64,000 nt of DNA from Pseudomonas fluorescens HK44 (GTDB lineage: Bacteria > Pseudomonadota > Gammaproteobacteria > Pseudomonadales > Pseudomonadaceae). Numbering within the stretch: the first letter of the stretch is position 1; every line of letters begins with the position of its first letter. The position numbers and the translations under genes are program-made. The stretch is from positions 392,501 through 456,500 of the forward strand of contig NZ_AFOY02000008.1 in the NCBI RefSeq assembly GCF_000217955.3, written 5' to 3'. Shown piece after piece: positions 49,086 through 57,846 of this stretch. The notes under the pieces are model-generated. The model worked only from the letters and a program-made list of their open reading frames with translations, did not search any database and had not been told where the DNA came from.

Positions 49086-49852
49086 TGCTGCGTGTGGAAA
49101 ACCTGCAGATCTGCCGCGGCAAGAAAATCGTCCTGGCAGACATCGATCTTGAGCTTAAACCAGGTGAAGTCCTCGGGGTGCTGGGCCCCAACGGCGCGGG
49201 CAAAAGTACTTTGCTCGGAGCGTTATGTGGCGAGTTGCGTCCAGATCATGGTCGTGTCTGGCTCGATCAGCGCGAACTGAGCCAGTGGGATGGCGCACAA
49301 CGGGCGCAACGCCTGGCGGTATTGCCACAGACCTCGACCCTGGATTTTGCTTTCCGCGTCGAGGAAGTGGTCGGCATGGGCCGTTTACCGCATCAAACAG
49401 GCCGGGTGCGCGATGACGAAATTGTCGCTGCCGCCTTGCAGGCCGCCGATGTCGGGCATTTGAGTGGTCGCAGCTACCTGGCCCTGTCCGGCGGTGAACG
49501 CCAGCGTGTGCACCTGGCGCGGGTGCTGGCGCAGCTTTGGCCGGGGGAGGTCGGGCAAACCTTGTTGCTCGATGAGCCGACGTCGATGCTTGATCCGCTG
49601 CATCAACACACCACTTTGCTGGCGATTCGTGAATTCGCAGATCGCGGTGCGGCGGTGCTGGTGATTCTGCATGACCTGAATCTGGCGGCGCGTTACTGTG
49701 ATCGTATTCTGTTGCTCGAAGGTGGCCGTCCGCATGCGTTGGACACGCCGCAGCAGGTGCTGCGGCCGGAACCGCTCAAAGCCGTGTTCGGGCTGGATGT
49801 GTTGGTGCAGCCGCACCCGGAGCGCGGGCATCCGCTGATCATCGCCCGTTGA
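49085..49852 (+). CDS. phuV: Heme ABC transporter ATP-binding protein PhuV/HmuV
   Basis: 255 residues. Walker [10 protein letters not shown] near residue 37, ABC signature [15 protein letters not shown] near 140, Walker [12 protein letters not shown] near 165, H-loop [10 protein letters not shown] near 200. Powers heme import with PhuU. Confidence 0.95.
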   Translation: MLRVENLQICRGKKIVLADIDLELKPGEVLGVLGPNGAGKSTLLGALCGELRPDHGRVWLDQRELSQWDGAQRAQRLAVLPQTSTLDFAFRVEEVVGMGRLPHQTGRVRDDEIVAAALQAADVGHLSGRSYLALSGGERQRVHLARVLAQLWPGEVGQTLLLDEPTSMLDPLHQHTTLLAIREFADRGAAVLVILHDLNLAARYCDRILLLEGGRPHALDTPQQVLRPEPLKAVFGLDVLVQPHPERGHPLIIAR

Positions 49853-49861
49853 GGTGACCTC

Positions 49862-50713
49862 ATGCGTGGGATATTGATTCTGGCGCTGTTGTTACTGATG
49901 TCCTGTCAAAACGTGGCACCCAGTGCCGTGGATCAACCGGCTGGTGTGATTCGCGATCTGCATAGCGGTCAGCGTCTGAGTGCGCAAGCGCTGGCCGAAC
50001 GGTTGGCCGGGGCGCAACGACTGATTGTTGGCGAGCAGCATGACAATCCTGATCACCATCATGTGCAACTGTGGTTATTGCAGGCACTGGCCCAGCGCCG
50101 TGCTCAGGGCAGCGTGCTGCTGGAAATGCTGACGCCGGATCAGCAGGCGCGTGTCGATGACATCCATGCGTTGGACATCGCCCGCTGGCCTGCCGATTTG
50201 CCGGCGGCGTTGGCTTGGCAATCGGGTTGGGACTGGAATCTGTATGGGCCGATTGTGCGGTATGCCCTGGCTCAGCCCTATCCGTTACTGGCGGCGAATC
50301 TGGACTCGACTGACGTTCGGCGTATGTACAAGCAAGCGCCGGCCGTAAGCGGAACCCGGTCGAATGCGCCAGCGGTCAGGAATGAGTTGCTGGCGCAAAT
50401 CCGCGAGTCTCATTGCGGGTTGTTACCCGAAAGCCGGATGCCGGCGATGCTGGCGGTTCAGCAACAACGTGATCGGCAAATGGCCGAACAACTGCTGGCA
50501 GCGCCCGCGCCGGCACTGTTGTTTGCCGGCGCTTATCATGCGCGGCTGGACATTGGCGTACCGCTGCATGTGCAGGATCTGGGTGAGCATTCGGCGCCCG
50601 TGGTGGTGATGCTGGCAGAGAAGGGGGCTGCGGTCTCGTCGGCATCGGCGGATTACGTCTGGTACACGGCCGATCGACCCGTGCAGGACTGTTGCGCGCA
50701 AATGCGTCAGTAA
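49862..50713 (+). CDS. phuW: ChaN-family heme-binding lipoprotein (PhuW-like)
   Basis: 283 residues with lipobox LLMSC, Cys15. ChaN domain with GEQHDN and the His cluster DHHHVQL near residue 60; ChaN of Campylobacter binds a pair of heme molecules. In P. aeruginosa the last gene of phuSTUVW has this family. Nine bases after phuV, so in the same operon. It is followed by prrF on the opposite strand. Confidence 0.87.
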   Translation: MRGILILALLLLMSCQNVAPSAVDQPAGVIRDLHSGQRLSAQALAERLAGAQRLIVGEQHDNPDHHHVQLWLLQALAQRRAQGSVLLEMLTPDQQARVDDIHALDIARWPADLPAALAWQSGWDWNLYGPIVRYALAQPYPLLAANLDSTDVRRMYKQAPAVSGTRSNAPAVRNELLAQIRESHCGLLPESRMPAMLAVQQQRDRQMAEQLLAAPAPALLFAGAYHARLDIGVPLHVQDLGEHSAPVVVMLAEKGAAVSSASADYVWYTADRPVQDCCAQMRQ

Positions 50714-50753
50714 CAAGCAGTCGGCATATCTCGCGAAGCTCTTTTCGACAGGC

Positions 50754-50867
50754 AAAAAAAGACCCGGCAAGAGCCGGGTCAAATAACCGTGATTAGCCTG
50801 ATGAGGAGATAATCCGAAAGTCCAAACCAATGGTCTTTCAGAAGATCAGCTGATCTCGCGATCAGAT
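50754..50867 (-). ncRNA. prrF: Iron-responsive small RNA PrrF
   Basis: About 114-nt RNA on the minus strand. 5' hairpin CTGATC-GCGA-GATCAG (50850-50865), the conserved antisense core GGATTATCTCCTCATCAGGC (complement of about 50793-50813) followed by TAATCACGG, and a terminator GACCCGGC-TCTT-GCCGGGTC with U7 (50754-50780). A Fur box overlaps the promoter. PrrF, made under iron starvation, represses iron-rich proteins such as SodB and succinate dehydrogenase. Position beside the ChaN-type phuW gene agrees with P. aeruginosa, but only one copy is present here. Confidence 0.9.
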
Positions 50868-50869
50868 GC

Positions 50870-50888
50870 GATAATAATAACGATTCTC
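50870..50888. promoter_or_regulatory. Fur box at the prrF promoter
   Basis: GATAATAATAACGATTCTC (plus strand) matches 15 of 19 positions of the Fur consensus and sits immediately upstream of the prrF 5' end on the minus strand, overlapping its -10/-35 region. Confidence 0.85.
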
Positions 50889-50967
50889 ATTTCATAGTCA
50901 ATCGCTGTTTTCTGATTTCTTTGCGCTTTTACCAAAACTTGTCTGGATTACCTGTAAATGCCGGGCT

Positions 50968-51240
50968 TTAGACCTTGTGACGTGACGAAATGGCTTCAAG
51001 CTGTTTATTGAGTGCTTCCTTGCGATCGGCGGGGATATCGTTCCAGTGCACATCCATCAGCGCCCCCTCAATCGCATACAACAACACCTTCGAGGCACGA
51101 AACCCGCGAGTGCGTACCGCCCGATAAGCATCCACCGCGCCCAGACGGCGCAAGTCCGAGGCGCTGTGGATGCCCACGGCATGCAGCCATTGCGCCGATG
51201 TCTTGCCAAGGTTTTTCAGGTGTTGCAGTTCATCATTCAT
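50968..51240 (-). CDS. TfoX C-terminal domain protein
   Basis: 90 residues matching the TfoX/Sxy C-terminal helical domain (LKNLGKTSAQWLHAVGIHSASDLRRLGAVDAYRAV trimmed to LGKTSAQWLHAVGI). The N-terminal TfoX domain is absent. Helix-hairpin-like; related proteins link to competence control in Haemophilus, but the role in Pseudomonas is unknown. ATG at 51240 follows AAGGAGG by four bases; TTG one codon up is the alternative. Confidence 0.85.
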   Translation of the reverse strand: MNDELQHLKNLGKTSAQWLHAVGIHSASDLRRLGAVDAYRAVRTRGFRASKVLLYAIEGALMDVHWNDIPADRKEALNKQLEAISSRHKV

Positions 51241-51463
51241 CAAGCCTCCTTGCGACAGCCGAAGAGTGCGTGGGCAAGCCTCACAGGAGTGTAGCGGTCA
51301 GTAGGAAAAGCGTGGTTGTTTGGTCAGTTTGAACGCAAAAACTTCTAAGGCGTTCTACCCGATAGTTCTGGAAAGGGCAGTAGCGGCGACAGGAAATGAC
51401 TTGGGATGATCGTGCATGCAGTCCGGCGCGCGGCGGGGCACCGGATTCAGGTGACGGTAGGTG

Positions 51464-51808
51464 TTAGCGGGTGCGGTAGCGCAGGCGAGTACCGAAATTC
51501 ATCGACATGAGAATTTCGTCAGCGCTCAGCTCGGAGGGGAAGTAAGCGCCGGAGATTTGTGCGTGGGCCAGGCTCGCGCCTTCCAGGGACGAATCACGAA
51601 AATCAATGCCGCGCAGGTCGGCAGAGCGGAAGTAGGCATCGCTGAAATCAACACCTTCGGCATTCAGCTCGCGCAGGTCAAGGCCACGAAAGTCGCCGCC
51701 CACCATATCGATAGGCCCGGACTTGGGCCTTTCGCGATTGAAGCCTTCGATGTCGTCTTTGTGCAGCAGGGCAAATAGCGGGGTGTCGAGAAGTTTCGGC
51801 TGGCTCAT
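51464..51808 (-). CDS. Pentapeptide-repeat protein
   Basis: 114 residues. Central pentapeptide repeats A(D/N)LxX (about residues 38-90): FRGLDLRELNAEGVDFSDAY, FRSADLRGIDFRDSSLEGAS (each trimmed). Such proteins form a right-handed beta-helix; some (Qnr, MfpA) protect gyrase, but this one is too short to claim that. No signal peptide. Confidence 0.85.
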   Translation of the reverse strand: MSQPKLLDTPLFALLHKDDIEGFNRERPKSGPIDMVGGDFRGLDLRELNAEGVDFSDAYFRSADLRGIDFRDSSLEGASLAHAQISGAYFPSELSADEILMSMNFGTRLRYRTR

Positions 51809-51898
51809 GGTGTCACCTGTTGGTTTTATGACGCCAGTATAGTGCCACTATTTTGCAAGCGTGAAGCCGGTCAGGGCTTCGCGCCTGAATATAGTTTC

Positions 51899-53455
51899 TT
51901 ACAGCCCCGGCAGACGTTGACGAATCTGCGCGACCACGGTGTCGAGGGTCCCGCTTTCATTGGTCTGAACGCGTTTGCTGCAGAGTATCTCTGCTGGAGT
52001 CAGTGGCTCGCGATTGGCTTGTTGAGCGGCGATAATGGCCAGGTTGGCGTCGGACGGATCGTTTTTGTCTGCCTGACGCTGCGCGAGCCAGCTCTCGATC
52101 ACGGCTTGTGGCGCGTTGCAATCAAGAATAAGGAATGGCGCACCGGTCGCTTCGGCGATTTTTGCCGCGCTGTCGCGTTGTTCACGCTTGAGGTAAGTCG
52201 CGTCGATGACCACCGGGAAACCGGCGCGCAGAATCACGCCAGCAATTTCATGCAGGCGGGAATAGGTGGCGGCACTGGCGTCGGCGCTGTAGATGCCGGC
52301 TTGCGGGTCGTTCGGTACGTGCTGTTCACCGAACAGACGCTTGCGCTCGACATCGGAACGCAGGCGAATCGCACCCAGTGCTTCTACCAGGCGCATGGCT
52401 ACGTAGCTTTTACCTACGGCGGAAACACCGTGGGTGATCGCCATGAAGCGCGATGGAATGGTGCTGTAGCTTTCCGCCAGGTTGGCGTAGTTGCGGTACT
52501 GGCGCAGGGTGGTGGCGCGTTGCACCGGATCGGCCTCGGCGGGCATGCTGAACAGGCTGACCTTGGCGCGAACCAGTGCGCGGTAGGCTTTATAGAAATT
52601 CAGCAGCTCAAGGCCCTGATAGTCGCCGGTCAGCTCCAGGTATTGGCTCATGAAGCGGCGAGCCAGGCTTTTCAGGCCGCGGTCTTCGAGGTCCATCGCC
52701 AGGAAACCGGTGTCGGCATAGACGTCGGTAAAGCGGAACGGCTCGTTGAATTCGATGCAGTCGAAAATCACCACGTTGCCGTCGATCACGGTGGCATTAC
52801 CCAAATGGATATCACCGTGGCATTCACGGATGAAGCCTTCGGCCTTACGTTGGGCCAGCAGGGGTTTTAGGCGTTCGAAGCTGCTCTCGGCCCAGGCTTG
52901 CAGGGCGTCGAGTTGCAACAGGTCGGCTTTATCGCTGAGGAACGGGCGGATTTGTTCGAAGTTCTGCTGCACAGGCGCCATGACGCTTTCAGGCGTGCCG
53001 GCTTCATGAGCTGCCGGAACCTTCGGCGCGTTGAGGTGGAACCGGGCGATCTGCCTGGCCACCTCGTCGATATGCGCAGTCGTCAGCTCGCCATTGGCTT
53101 GTAGGGTGCTGAGTAACTGGCTTTGTGGGAACTGGCGCATTTTCAGCGCGTAATCGAGCACTGGACCGGTGCCGCCCAATTGCGGCGCTTCAATGCTGCC
53201 GGTGATCGGCAACACTTCAAGGTACAAATCGTTGGTCAGACGCTGGTTCAGGCGCAACTCTTCGCCGCAGAAATGTTCGCGCGACTCGAGACTGGTGAAG
53301 TCGAGGAAGCCGAAATTGACCGGCTTCTTCACTTTATAAGCATAGGGGCCAGTGAGCAGCACCCAGGAGATGTGCGTCTCGATGACCTGGAATCCCTCTA
53401 CAGGATGCGGGTAGAGGGCCGGGTTTTGCAGGGCAGCGATCAAGGACTGGCTCAC
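51899..53455 (-). CDS. Bifunctional aminoglycoside phosphotransferase-like / P-loop kinase fusion
   Basis: 518 residues. N-terminal phosphotransferase (APH/choline-kinase-like) domain to about residue 330, with the catalytic-loop motif ECHGDIHLGN and metal motif IFDCIEFNE; C-terminal P-loop kinase domain with GVSAVGKSYVA near residue 345 and DATYLKREQRD near 420. This fusion is widespread in proteobacteria under this label; the real substrate is unknown and antibiotic resistance is not implied. Confidence 0.85.
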   Translation of the reverse strand: MSQSLIAALQNPALYPHPVEGFQVIETHISWVLLTGPYAYKVKKPVNFGFLDFTSLESREHFCGEELRLNQRLTNDLYLEVLPITGSIEAPQLGGTGPVLDYALKMRQFPQSQLLSTLQANGELTTAHIDEVARQIARFHLNAPKVPAAHEAGTPESVMAPVQQNFEQIRPFLSDKADLLQLDALQAWAESSFERLKPLLAQRKAEGFIRECHGDIHLGNATVIDGNVVIFDCIEFNEPFRFTDVYADTGFLAMDLEDRGLKSLARRFMSQYLELTGDYQGLELLNFYKAYRALVRAKVSLFSMPAEADPVQRATTLRQYRNYANLAESYSTIPSRFMAITHGVSAVGKSYVAMRLVEALGAIRLRSDVERKRLFGEQHVPNDPQAGIYSADASAATYSRLHEIAGVILRAGFPVVIDATYLKREQRDSAAKIAEATGAPFLILDCNAPQAVIESWLAQRQADKNDPSDANLAIIAAQQANREPLTPAEILCSKRVQTNESGTLDTVVAQIRQRLPGL

Positions 53456-53572
53456 AGGTGATCCTTCAGAGTCTGGGAAAATTCAAGGGCAACATTATGG
53501 CGGCAAGCCGGGCTAACGCAAACCTCGCGGGGCTCATGTTGATCAGGAATAAAGTGCGTATAATCCGCCGCC

Positions 53573-55897
53573 ATGACTCGTACCCGATCCCCTCGTTCCC
53601 CTAAAAAACCTCCTTCTGGCGGCCTGCGCCCCTGGTTAGGCTGGGCGCTCAAGCTCAGTCTGGTCGGCCTCGTAGTGCTGGCAGGCTTCGCGGTTTACCT
53701 CGATGCCGTGGTCCAGGAGAAGTTCTCCGGCAAGCGCTGGACCATTCCGGCCAAGGTTTATGCGCGTCCGCTCGAGCTGTTCGTCGGACAAAAGCTCAGC
53801 AAGGATGACTTTCTCATCGAACTCGACGCCCTGGGTTATCGCCGTGAAAGCGTGGCCAATGGACCGGGCGCGGCATCGGTCAACGGCAATACCGTCGATT
53901 TGAACACCCGTGGGTTCCAGTTCTATGAGGGTTTGGAGCAGGCTCAACCGGTGCGCGTGCGTTTCTCTGGCGATTACGTCGCCGAGCTGTCGTCGACCAA
54001 CGGTTCAAAACTGTCGGTGGTGCGCCTCGAGCCGCTGTTGATCGGTGGCCTTTACCCGAAAAACCTTGAAGACCGCATTCTGATCAAGATCGATCAGGTT
54101 CCGCCGTATCTGCTCGATACGCTGGTGGCGGTGGAAGACCGCGACTTCTATCACCACTTCGGTGTGTCGCCGAAGTCGATCATGCGGGCCGTTTGGGTCA
54201 ACACATCGGCCGGGCAAATGCGTCAGGGCGGTAGTACGTTGACGCAGCAATTGGTCAAGAACTTCTACCTGACCAACGAACGCAGCCTGAGCCGCAAGCT
54301 GACCGAAGCGATGATGGCGATGCTGCTTGAGTTGCACTACAGCAAGCCAGACATTCTTGAGGCTTACCTCAATGAAGTGTTCATCGGTCAGGACGGCCAG
54401 CGCGCCGTGCACGGTTTTGGTCTGGCCAGTCAGTTCTTCTTCAGTCAGCCGCTGTCCGAACTAAAGTTGCATCAAGTCGCGTTGCTGGTAGGCATGGTCA
54501 AAGGGCCGTCCTACTACAACCCGCGTCGCTATCCGGAGCGCGCGCTTGAACGACGCAATCTGGTGCTCGATTTGCTGGAGCAGCAAGGGGTCGCTACCGC
54601 CGAGCAAGTCGCTGCGGCGAAGAAAATGCCGCTGGGTGTGACCAAGCGCGGCAGTCTGGCCGACAGTTCGTTCCCGGGCTTCCTCGATCTGGTCAAGCGT
54701 CAGTTGCGCGAAGACTACCGCGACGAAGACTTGACCGAAGAAGGTCTGCGGATCTTCACCAGTTTCGATCCGATCCTGCAGATGAAGGCCGAAGCCTCGG
54801 TCAACGATACCTTCAAGCGCCTTGCCGGTCGCAAAGGTTCGGAAGACGTTGAAGCGGCGATGGTCGTGACCAACCCTGAAACCGGTGAGGTCCAGGCGAT
54901 GATCGGTAGTCGCCAGGCCAGTTTTGCCGGCTTCAACCGGGCGCTGGATGCCGTGCGGCCAATCGGTTCCCTGATCAAGCCGGCGGTATACCTGACCGCG
55001 CTTGAAAAGCCGAGCCAGTACACCTTGACCAGTTGGCTGTCCGATGAGTCCTTCTCGGTCAAAGGCGCAGATGGTCAGGTCTGGAAACCGCAGAACTATG
55101 ATCGTCGCTCCCACGGTACGGTTTTCCTGTACCAGGGGCTGGCGCACTCCTACAACCTGTCGACTGCGCGTCTGGGCTTGGAAGTCGGTGTGCCGAACGT
55201 CCTGAAAACCCTTGGGCGTCTGGGCATCACTCGCGAGTTTCCGGCCTTCCCGTCGATGTTGCTGGGGGCGGGTGGCATGACGCCGATCGAAGTGGCAACC
55301 ATGTACCAGACCCTGGCCAACGGCGGTTTCAACACGCCGATGCGCGGGATTCGCAGCGTACTGACCGCCGAAGGTCAGCCGCTCAAGCGTTATCCGTTCC
55401 AGATTCAGCAGCGTTTCGATCCGGCTTCCATCTACCTGATCCAGAGCGCCATGCAGCGCGTGATGCGTGAAGGTACCGGCAGCTCGGTTTACAACGTGCT
55501 GCCCAAGACGCTGACGCTGGCGGGTAAAACCGGTACCAGTAACGACTCGCGAGACAGCTGGTTCGCCGGTTTCAGCCAGGATCTGCTGGCAGTGGTCTGG
55601 CTGGGTCGCGATGACAACGGCAAGACGCCGTTCACCGGTGCCACGGGTGCACTGCAAGTCTGGACCAGTTTCATGCGCAAGGCCGACCCGTTGCCGCTGG
55701 ATATGCCACAGCCGGATAATATCGTTCAGGCCTGGGTCGATTCGCGCACCGGGCAGGGTTCTGAAGCCAGCTGCCCTGGCGCGGTGCAGATGCCGTATAT
55801 TCGCGGCAGCGAACCGCCTCCTGGCGCTGCGTGCGGTGGTTCAGGCCCCTCGCCAGGCGAATCGGTGATGGATTGGGTCAAGGGCTGGATGAATTAA
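53573..55897 (+). CDS. mrcB: Penicillin-binding protein 1B
   Basis: 774-residue class A PBP: short basic cytoplasmic tail, membrane helix (about 24-45), UB2H-type region, glycosyltransferase domain (VEDRDFYHHFGVSP with catalytic Glu near 185) and transpeptidase domain with SLIK (SxxK), a Ser-x-Asn motif (SYN in HSYNLSTARL) and KTGTS. Polymerises and cross-links peptidoglycan. A TATAAT box ends nine bases before the ATG (see findings). Confidence 0.96.
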   Translation: MTRTRSPRSPKKPPSGGLRPWLGWALKLSLVGLVVLAGFAVYLDAVVQEKFSGKRWTIPAKVYARPLELFVGQKLSKDDFLIELDALGYRRESVANGPGAASVNGNTVDLNTRGFQFYEGLEQAQPVRVRFSGDYVAELSSTNGSKLSVVRLEPLLIGGLYPKNLEDRILIKIDQVPPYLLDTLVAVEDRDFYHHFGVSPKSIMRAVWVNTSAGQMRQGGSTLTQQLVKNFYLTNERSLSRKLTEAMMAMLLELHYSKPDILEAYLNEVFIGQDGQRAVHGFGLASQFFFSQPLSELKLHQVALLVGMVKGPSYYNPRRYPERALERRNLVLDLLEQQGVATAEQVAAAKKMPLGVTKRGSLADSSFPGFLDLVKRQLREDYRDEDLTEEGLRIFTSFDPILQMKAEASVNDTFKRLAGRKGSEDVEAAMVVTNPETGEVQAMIGSRQASFAGFNRALDAVRPIGSLIKPAVYLTALEKPSQYTLTSWLSDESFSVKGADGQVWKPQNYDRRSHGTVFLYQGLAHSYNLSTARLGLEVGVPNVLKTLGRLGITREFPAFPSMLLGAGGMTPIEVATMYQTLANGGFNTPMRGIRSVLTAEGQPLKRYPFQIQQRFDPASIYLIQSAMQRVMREGTGSSVYNVLPKTLTLAGKTGTSNDSRDSWFAGFSQDLLAVVWLGRDDNGKTPFTGATGALQVWTSFMRKADPLPLDMPQPDNIVQAWVDSRTGQGSEASCPGAVQMPYIRGSEPPPGAACGGSGPSPGESVMDWVKGWMN

Positions 55898-55913
55898 GCA
55901 AAGAGGGTTTCAA

Positions 55914-56672
55914 GTGAACAAGTGGTTTATTCCAGCGGTTACGGTGACAGCCCTGGCTTTGCTCAGCGGCTGCTCCAGTGTGCAGCACGGCTCGATTCCA
56001 GTGGTCGACTCCGGTACGGCCGTGTCCAACAGTGAGCGGATCTCTGCCAATGGCGGTTTCCGCAAAAGCACCGTGAAACGTCCGGCGCAAGCCCAGACTC
56101 AGGCGATCCCGCAGGGTGACACTGGCGTGGTGGTGATGATTCCGGGCGGTGGTGCGACGACGTCGACGCCAATCAGCACTCAACCGATCAGCCCTGGCCC
56201 GATCAGCTCCGGTCCGATCACGCCGGGTCCGGTCGACAGCGGACCGCTGCAGTCGGCGCCAATCAATCAGGGTAACTACAGCATGCCATCGACGCCGAGC
56301 GGGATTCCTTCCGCCAGCAGCGCCGGCGGTTTGTCTGCCGACGAGCAGCTGGATGGTCCGGTGCTGGCCTTGCTGACCACCGCGCAGCAGCAACAGGCGA
56401 GCGGCGATCTCAATGGTGCGTCCTCCAGCCTTGAGCGTGCTCAGCGGGTTGCTCCGCGTGAGCCACAAGTACTTTATCGTCTGGCGCAGGTGCGCTTGGC
56501 TCAGGGTGATGCAGCGCAAGCCGAGCAGTTCGCTCGCCGCGGTTTGACGTTTGCCAATGGGCGTCCGGATCTGCAGGCAAGCCTGTGGGAACTGATCGCC
56601 CAGGCGCGTGAGAAACAGGGCGACTCCGCAGGCGCGGCGCAGGCTCGTCAAAAGGCCAAGGTTTCGCTCTGA
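55914..56672 (+). CDS. TPR-repeat lipoprotein
   Basis: 252 residues: lipobox LLSGC (Cys20), a long low-complexity stretch rich in Ser, Pro, Gly and Thr with tandem PISPGPISSGPITPGPVDSG-like repeats (about 85-115), then TPR-like helices (about 145-245; SLERAQRVAPREPQVLYRLA). Lies 16 bases after mrcB, in the same operon; in P. aeruginosa a lipoprotein in this place (LpoP) activates PBP1b, so the same role is likely here. Confidence 0.88.
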   Translation: MNKWFIPAVTVTALALLSGCSSVQHGSIPVVDSGTAVSNSERISANGGFRKSTVKRPAQAQTQAIPQGDTGVVVMIPGGGATTSTPISTQPISPGPISSGPITPGPVDSGPLQSAPINQGNYSMPSTPSGIPSASSAGGLSADEQLDGPVLALLTTAQQQQASGDLNGASSSLERAQRVAPREPQVLYRLAQVRLAQGDAAQAEQFARRGLTFANGRPDLQASLWELIAQAREKQGDSAGAAQARQKAKVSL

Positions 56673-57007
56673 TGGATGTCCGCTTTCCGAAGATCGCTGA
56701 ACAGCTGCTGCTGATCGAGCGCGAGTTGCGTCTTCAGGGCTGGTGGGACGAGGTCCCGCCAAGCGCTGAAGCGCTGGCCAGTGTCGAGCCATTTTCCGTC
56801 GATACGCTGGATTTCGAGCAGTGGCTGCAATGGATCTTCCTGCCACGCATGAAAGTCATCCTTGAGAACAACCTGCCACTGCCGAATGCCTCGGGCATTC
56901 AGGAAATGGCCGAGATGGTCTTCGCTTCGCGTAATGTCCGGGGCAAGGATCAGCAGTTGCAAGCCTTGCTCAAAGAGTTCGATCAGCTCATCACGGCCTC
57001 CCGCTAA
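56672..57007 (+). CDS. YqcC-family protein
   Basis: 111 residues, DUF446/YqcC family (WWDEVPPSAEALASVEPFSVDTLDFEQWLQWIFLPRM trimmed: SVEPFSVDTLDFEQWLQWIF), all-helical, soluble. In enterobacteria it neighbours truC. Start overlaps the stop of the lipoprotein gene by one base. Function unknown. Confidence 0.9.
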   Translation: MDVRFPKIAEQLLLIERELRLQGWWDEVPPSAEALASVEPFSVDTLDFEQWLQWIFLPRMKVILENNLPLPNASGIQEMAEMVFASRNVRGKDQQLQALLKEFDQLITASR

Positions 57008-57012
57008 GCCGG

Positions 57013-57036
57013 AACTGCCAGTGCCTACTGGCAGTT
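57013..57036. terminator. Hairpin between convergent YqcC and DUF4124 genes
   Basis: AACTGCCAGT-GCCT-ACTGGCAGTT, 10-bp perfect stem. It overlaps the last codons of the minus-strand gene. No real U-tract on either side, so it is only a likely end signal. Confidence 0.45.
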
Positions 57037-57447
57037 ATCCTTGATCTGTTTTTGTGTTTCGGTGATGCGTTCCTGACGCTGTTGGTCTGTCAGGCGGCGC
57101 ATCTCACCGTCGACTTCCTCGCGTAATCTCGGATTGTTCTGCAGATGAGCCAGGTTCGTTCGTGCCTGTTCGCAGAACGTCTTGAGCTGGGCTTGCTGCT
57201 CGGCGACCTGCTTTTTCACTGTGCTGTCGATGACCTGTTGATCGCCTATAGCGCTGCTGTGCGGTGGCGCGGTCGGTTTGCCGGCGGGCAGGGCGGGTTT
57301 CACCACGGTGCTGGCTTCCTGGCCCTGGGGCGGCTGAGCATCGAAATGGGTAACGCCCTGGTCATCGATCCATTTGTAGATCGGACCGGCCATGCACAAA
57401 GGGCTCAGGCTGATCAGCAGACTGGCGGTGAAGAAATGTATTCGCAT
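57025..57447 (-). CDS. DUF4124-domain secreted protein
   Basis: 140 residues from the ATG at 57447: signal peptide (MRIHFFTASLLISLSPLCMA), then the DUF4124 motif IYKWIDDQGVTHFDAQPP and a helical, Gln/Arg-rich C-terminus (about 85-140). Family members are periplasmic and of unknown role. Nine codons upstream in frame are not used because they would spoil the signal peptide. Confidence 0.88.
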   Translation of the reverse strand: MRIHFFTASLLISLSPLCMAGPIYKWIDDQGVTHFDAQPPQGQEASTVVKPALPAGKPTAPPHSSAIGDQQVIDSTVKKQVAEQQAQLKTFCEQARTNLAHLQNNPRLREEVDGEMRRLTDQQRQERITETQKQIKDNCQ

Positions 57448-57539
57448 GCCGTTTCCTTGTCGTGGGTTGCGCAATTGAAGCTAACACACCTGCTGTTTAT
57501 GGGTTTTTTCTTGCGTTCTCATGCGCTTAGTTCGAATAA

Positions 57540-57846
57540 AGCACATTGACGGCTTGACTTGCAGAGGGCGAAACAGAAGAATCCAAAGTCCGCTGTAGAG
57601 GGACTGCCAGAAGCAGACCCACTCGGCAGATCATGAGGCGCACATCCGCGCCGACCTGTTACACCCGCAACGCGTTACCTCGCGCTGGGTGGGAAAGCCC
57701 CGCAACACTTGGGACGATCCCAATACTTGCTCAGTCAGTGCTGACGTAGTCGGCGACCACCGTCGCTCATGCTCTGCTGAGAAGTAAACCTATTAAGACC
57801 CGTCCCCTTGTGTGGGCGGTATTCTGGCGTTTTAGAGGTGAACAAC
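57540..57846 (+). promoter_or_regulatory. Long leader region of ilvI-ilvH-ilvC
   Basis: About 300 bases without a convincing gene between the DUF4124 start and ilvI. TTGACG and TTGACT boxes lie near 57550-57560. Several short inverted repeats follow (CGCGTTACCTCGCG, TCAGTCAGTGCTGA region near 57730-57745). One 25-codon frame from 57519 is rich in Leu/Ile/Val codons but lacks a ribosome site. Regulation of ilv genes by leader structure is a possibility only. Confidence 0.3.

Noticed and set aside
54461..55657. 398-codon minus-strand frame opposite mrcB
   Set aside because: Antisense shadow.
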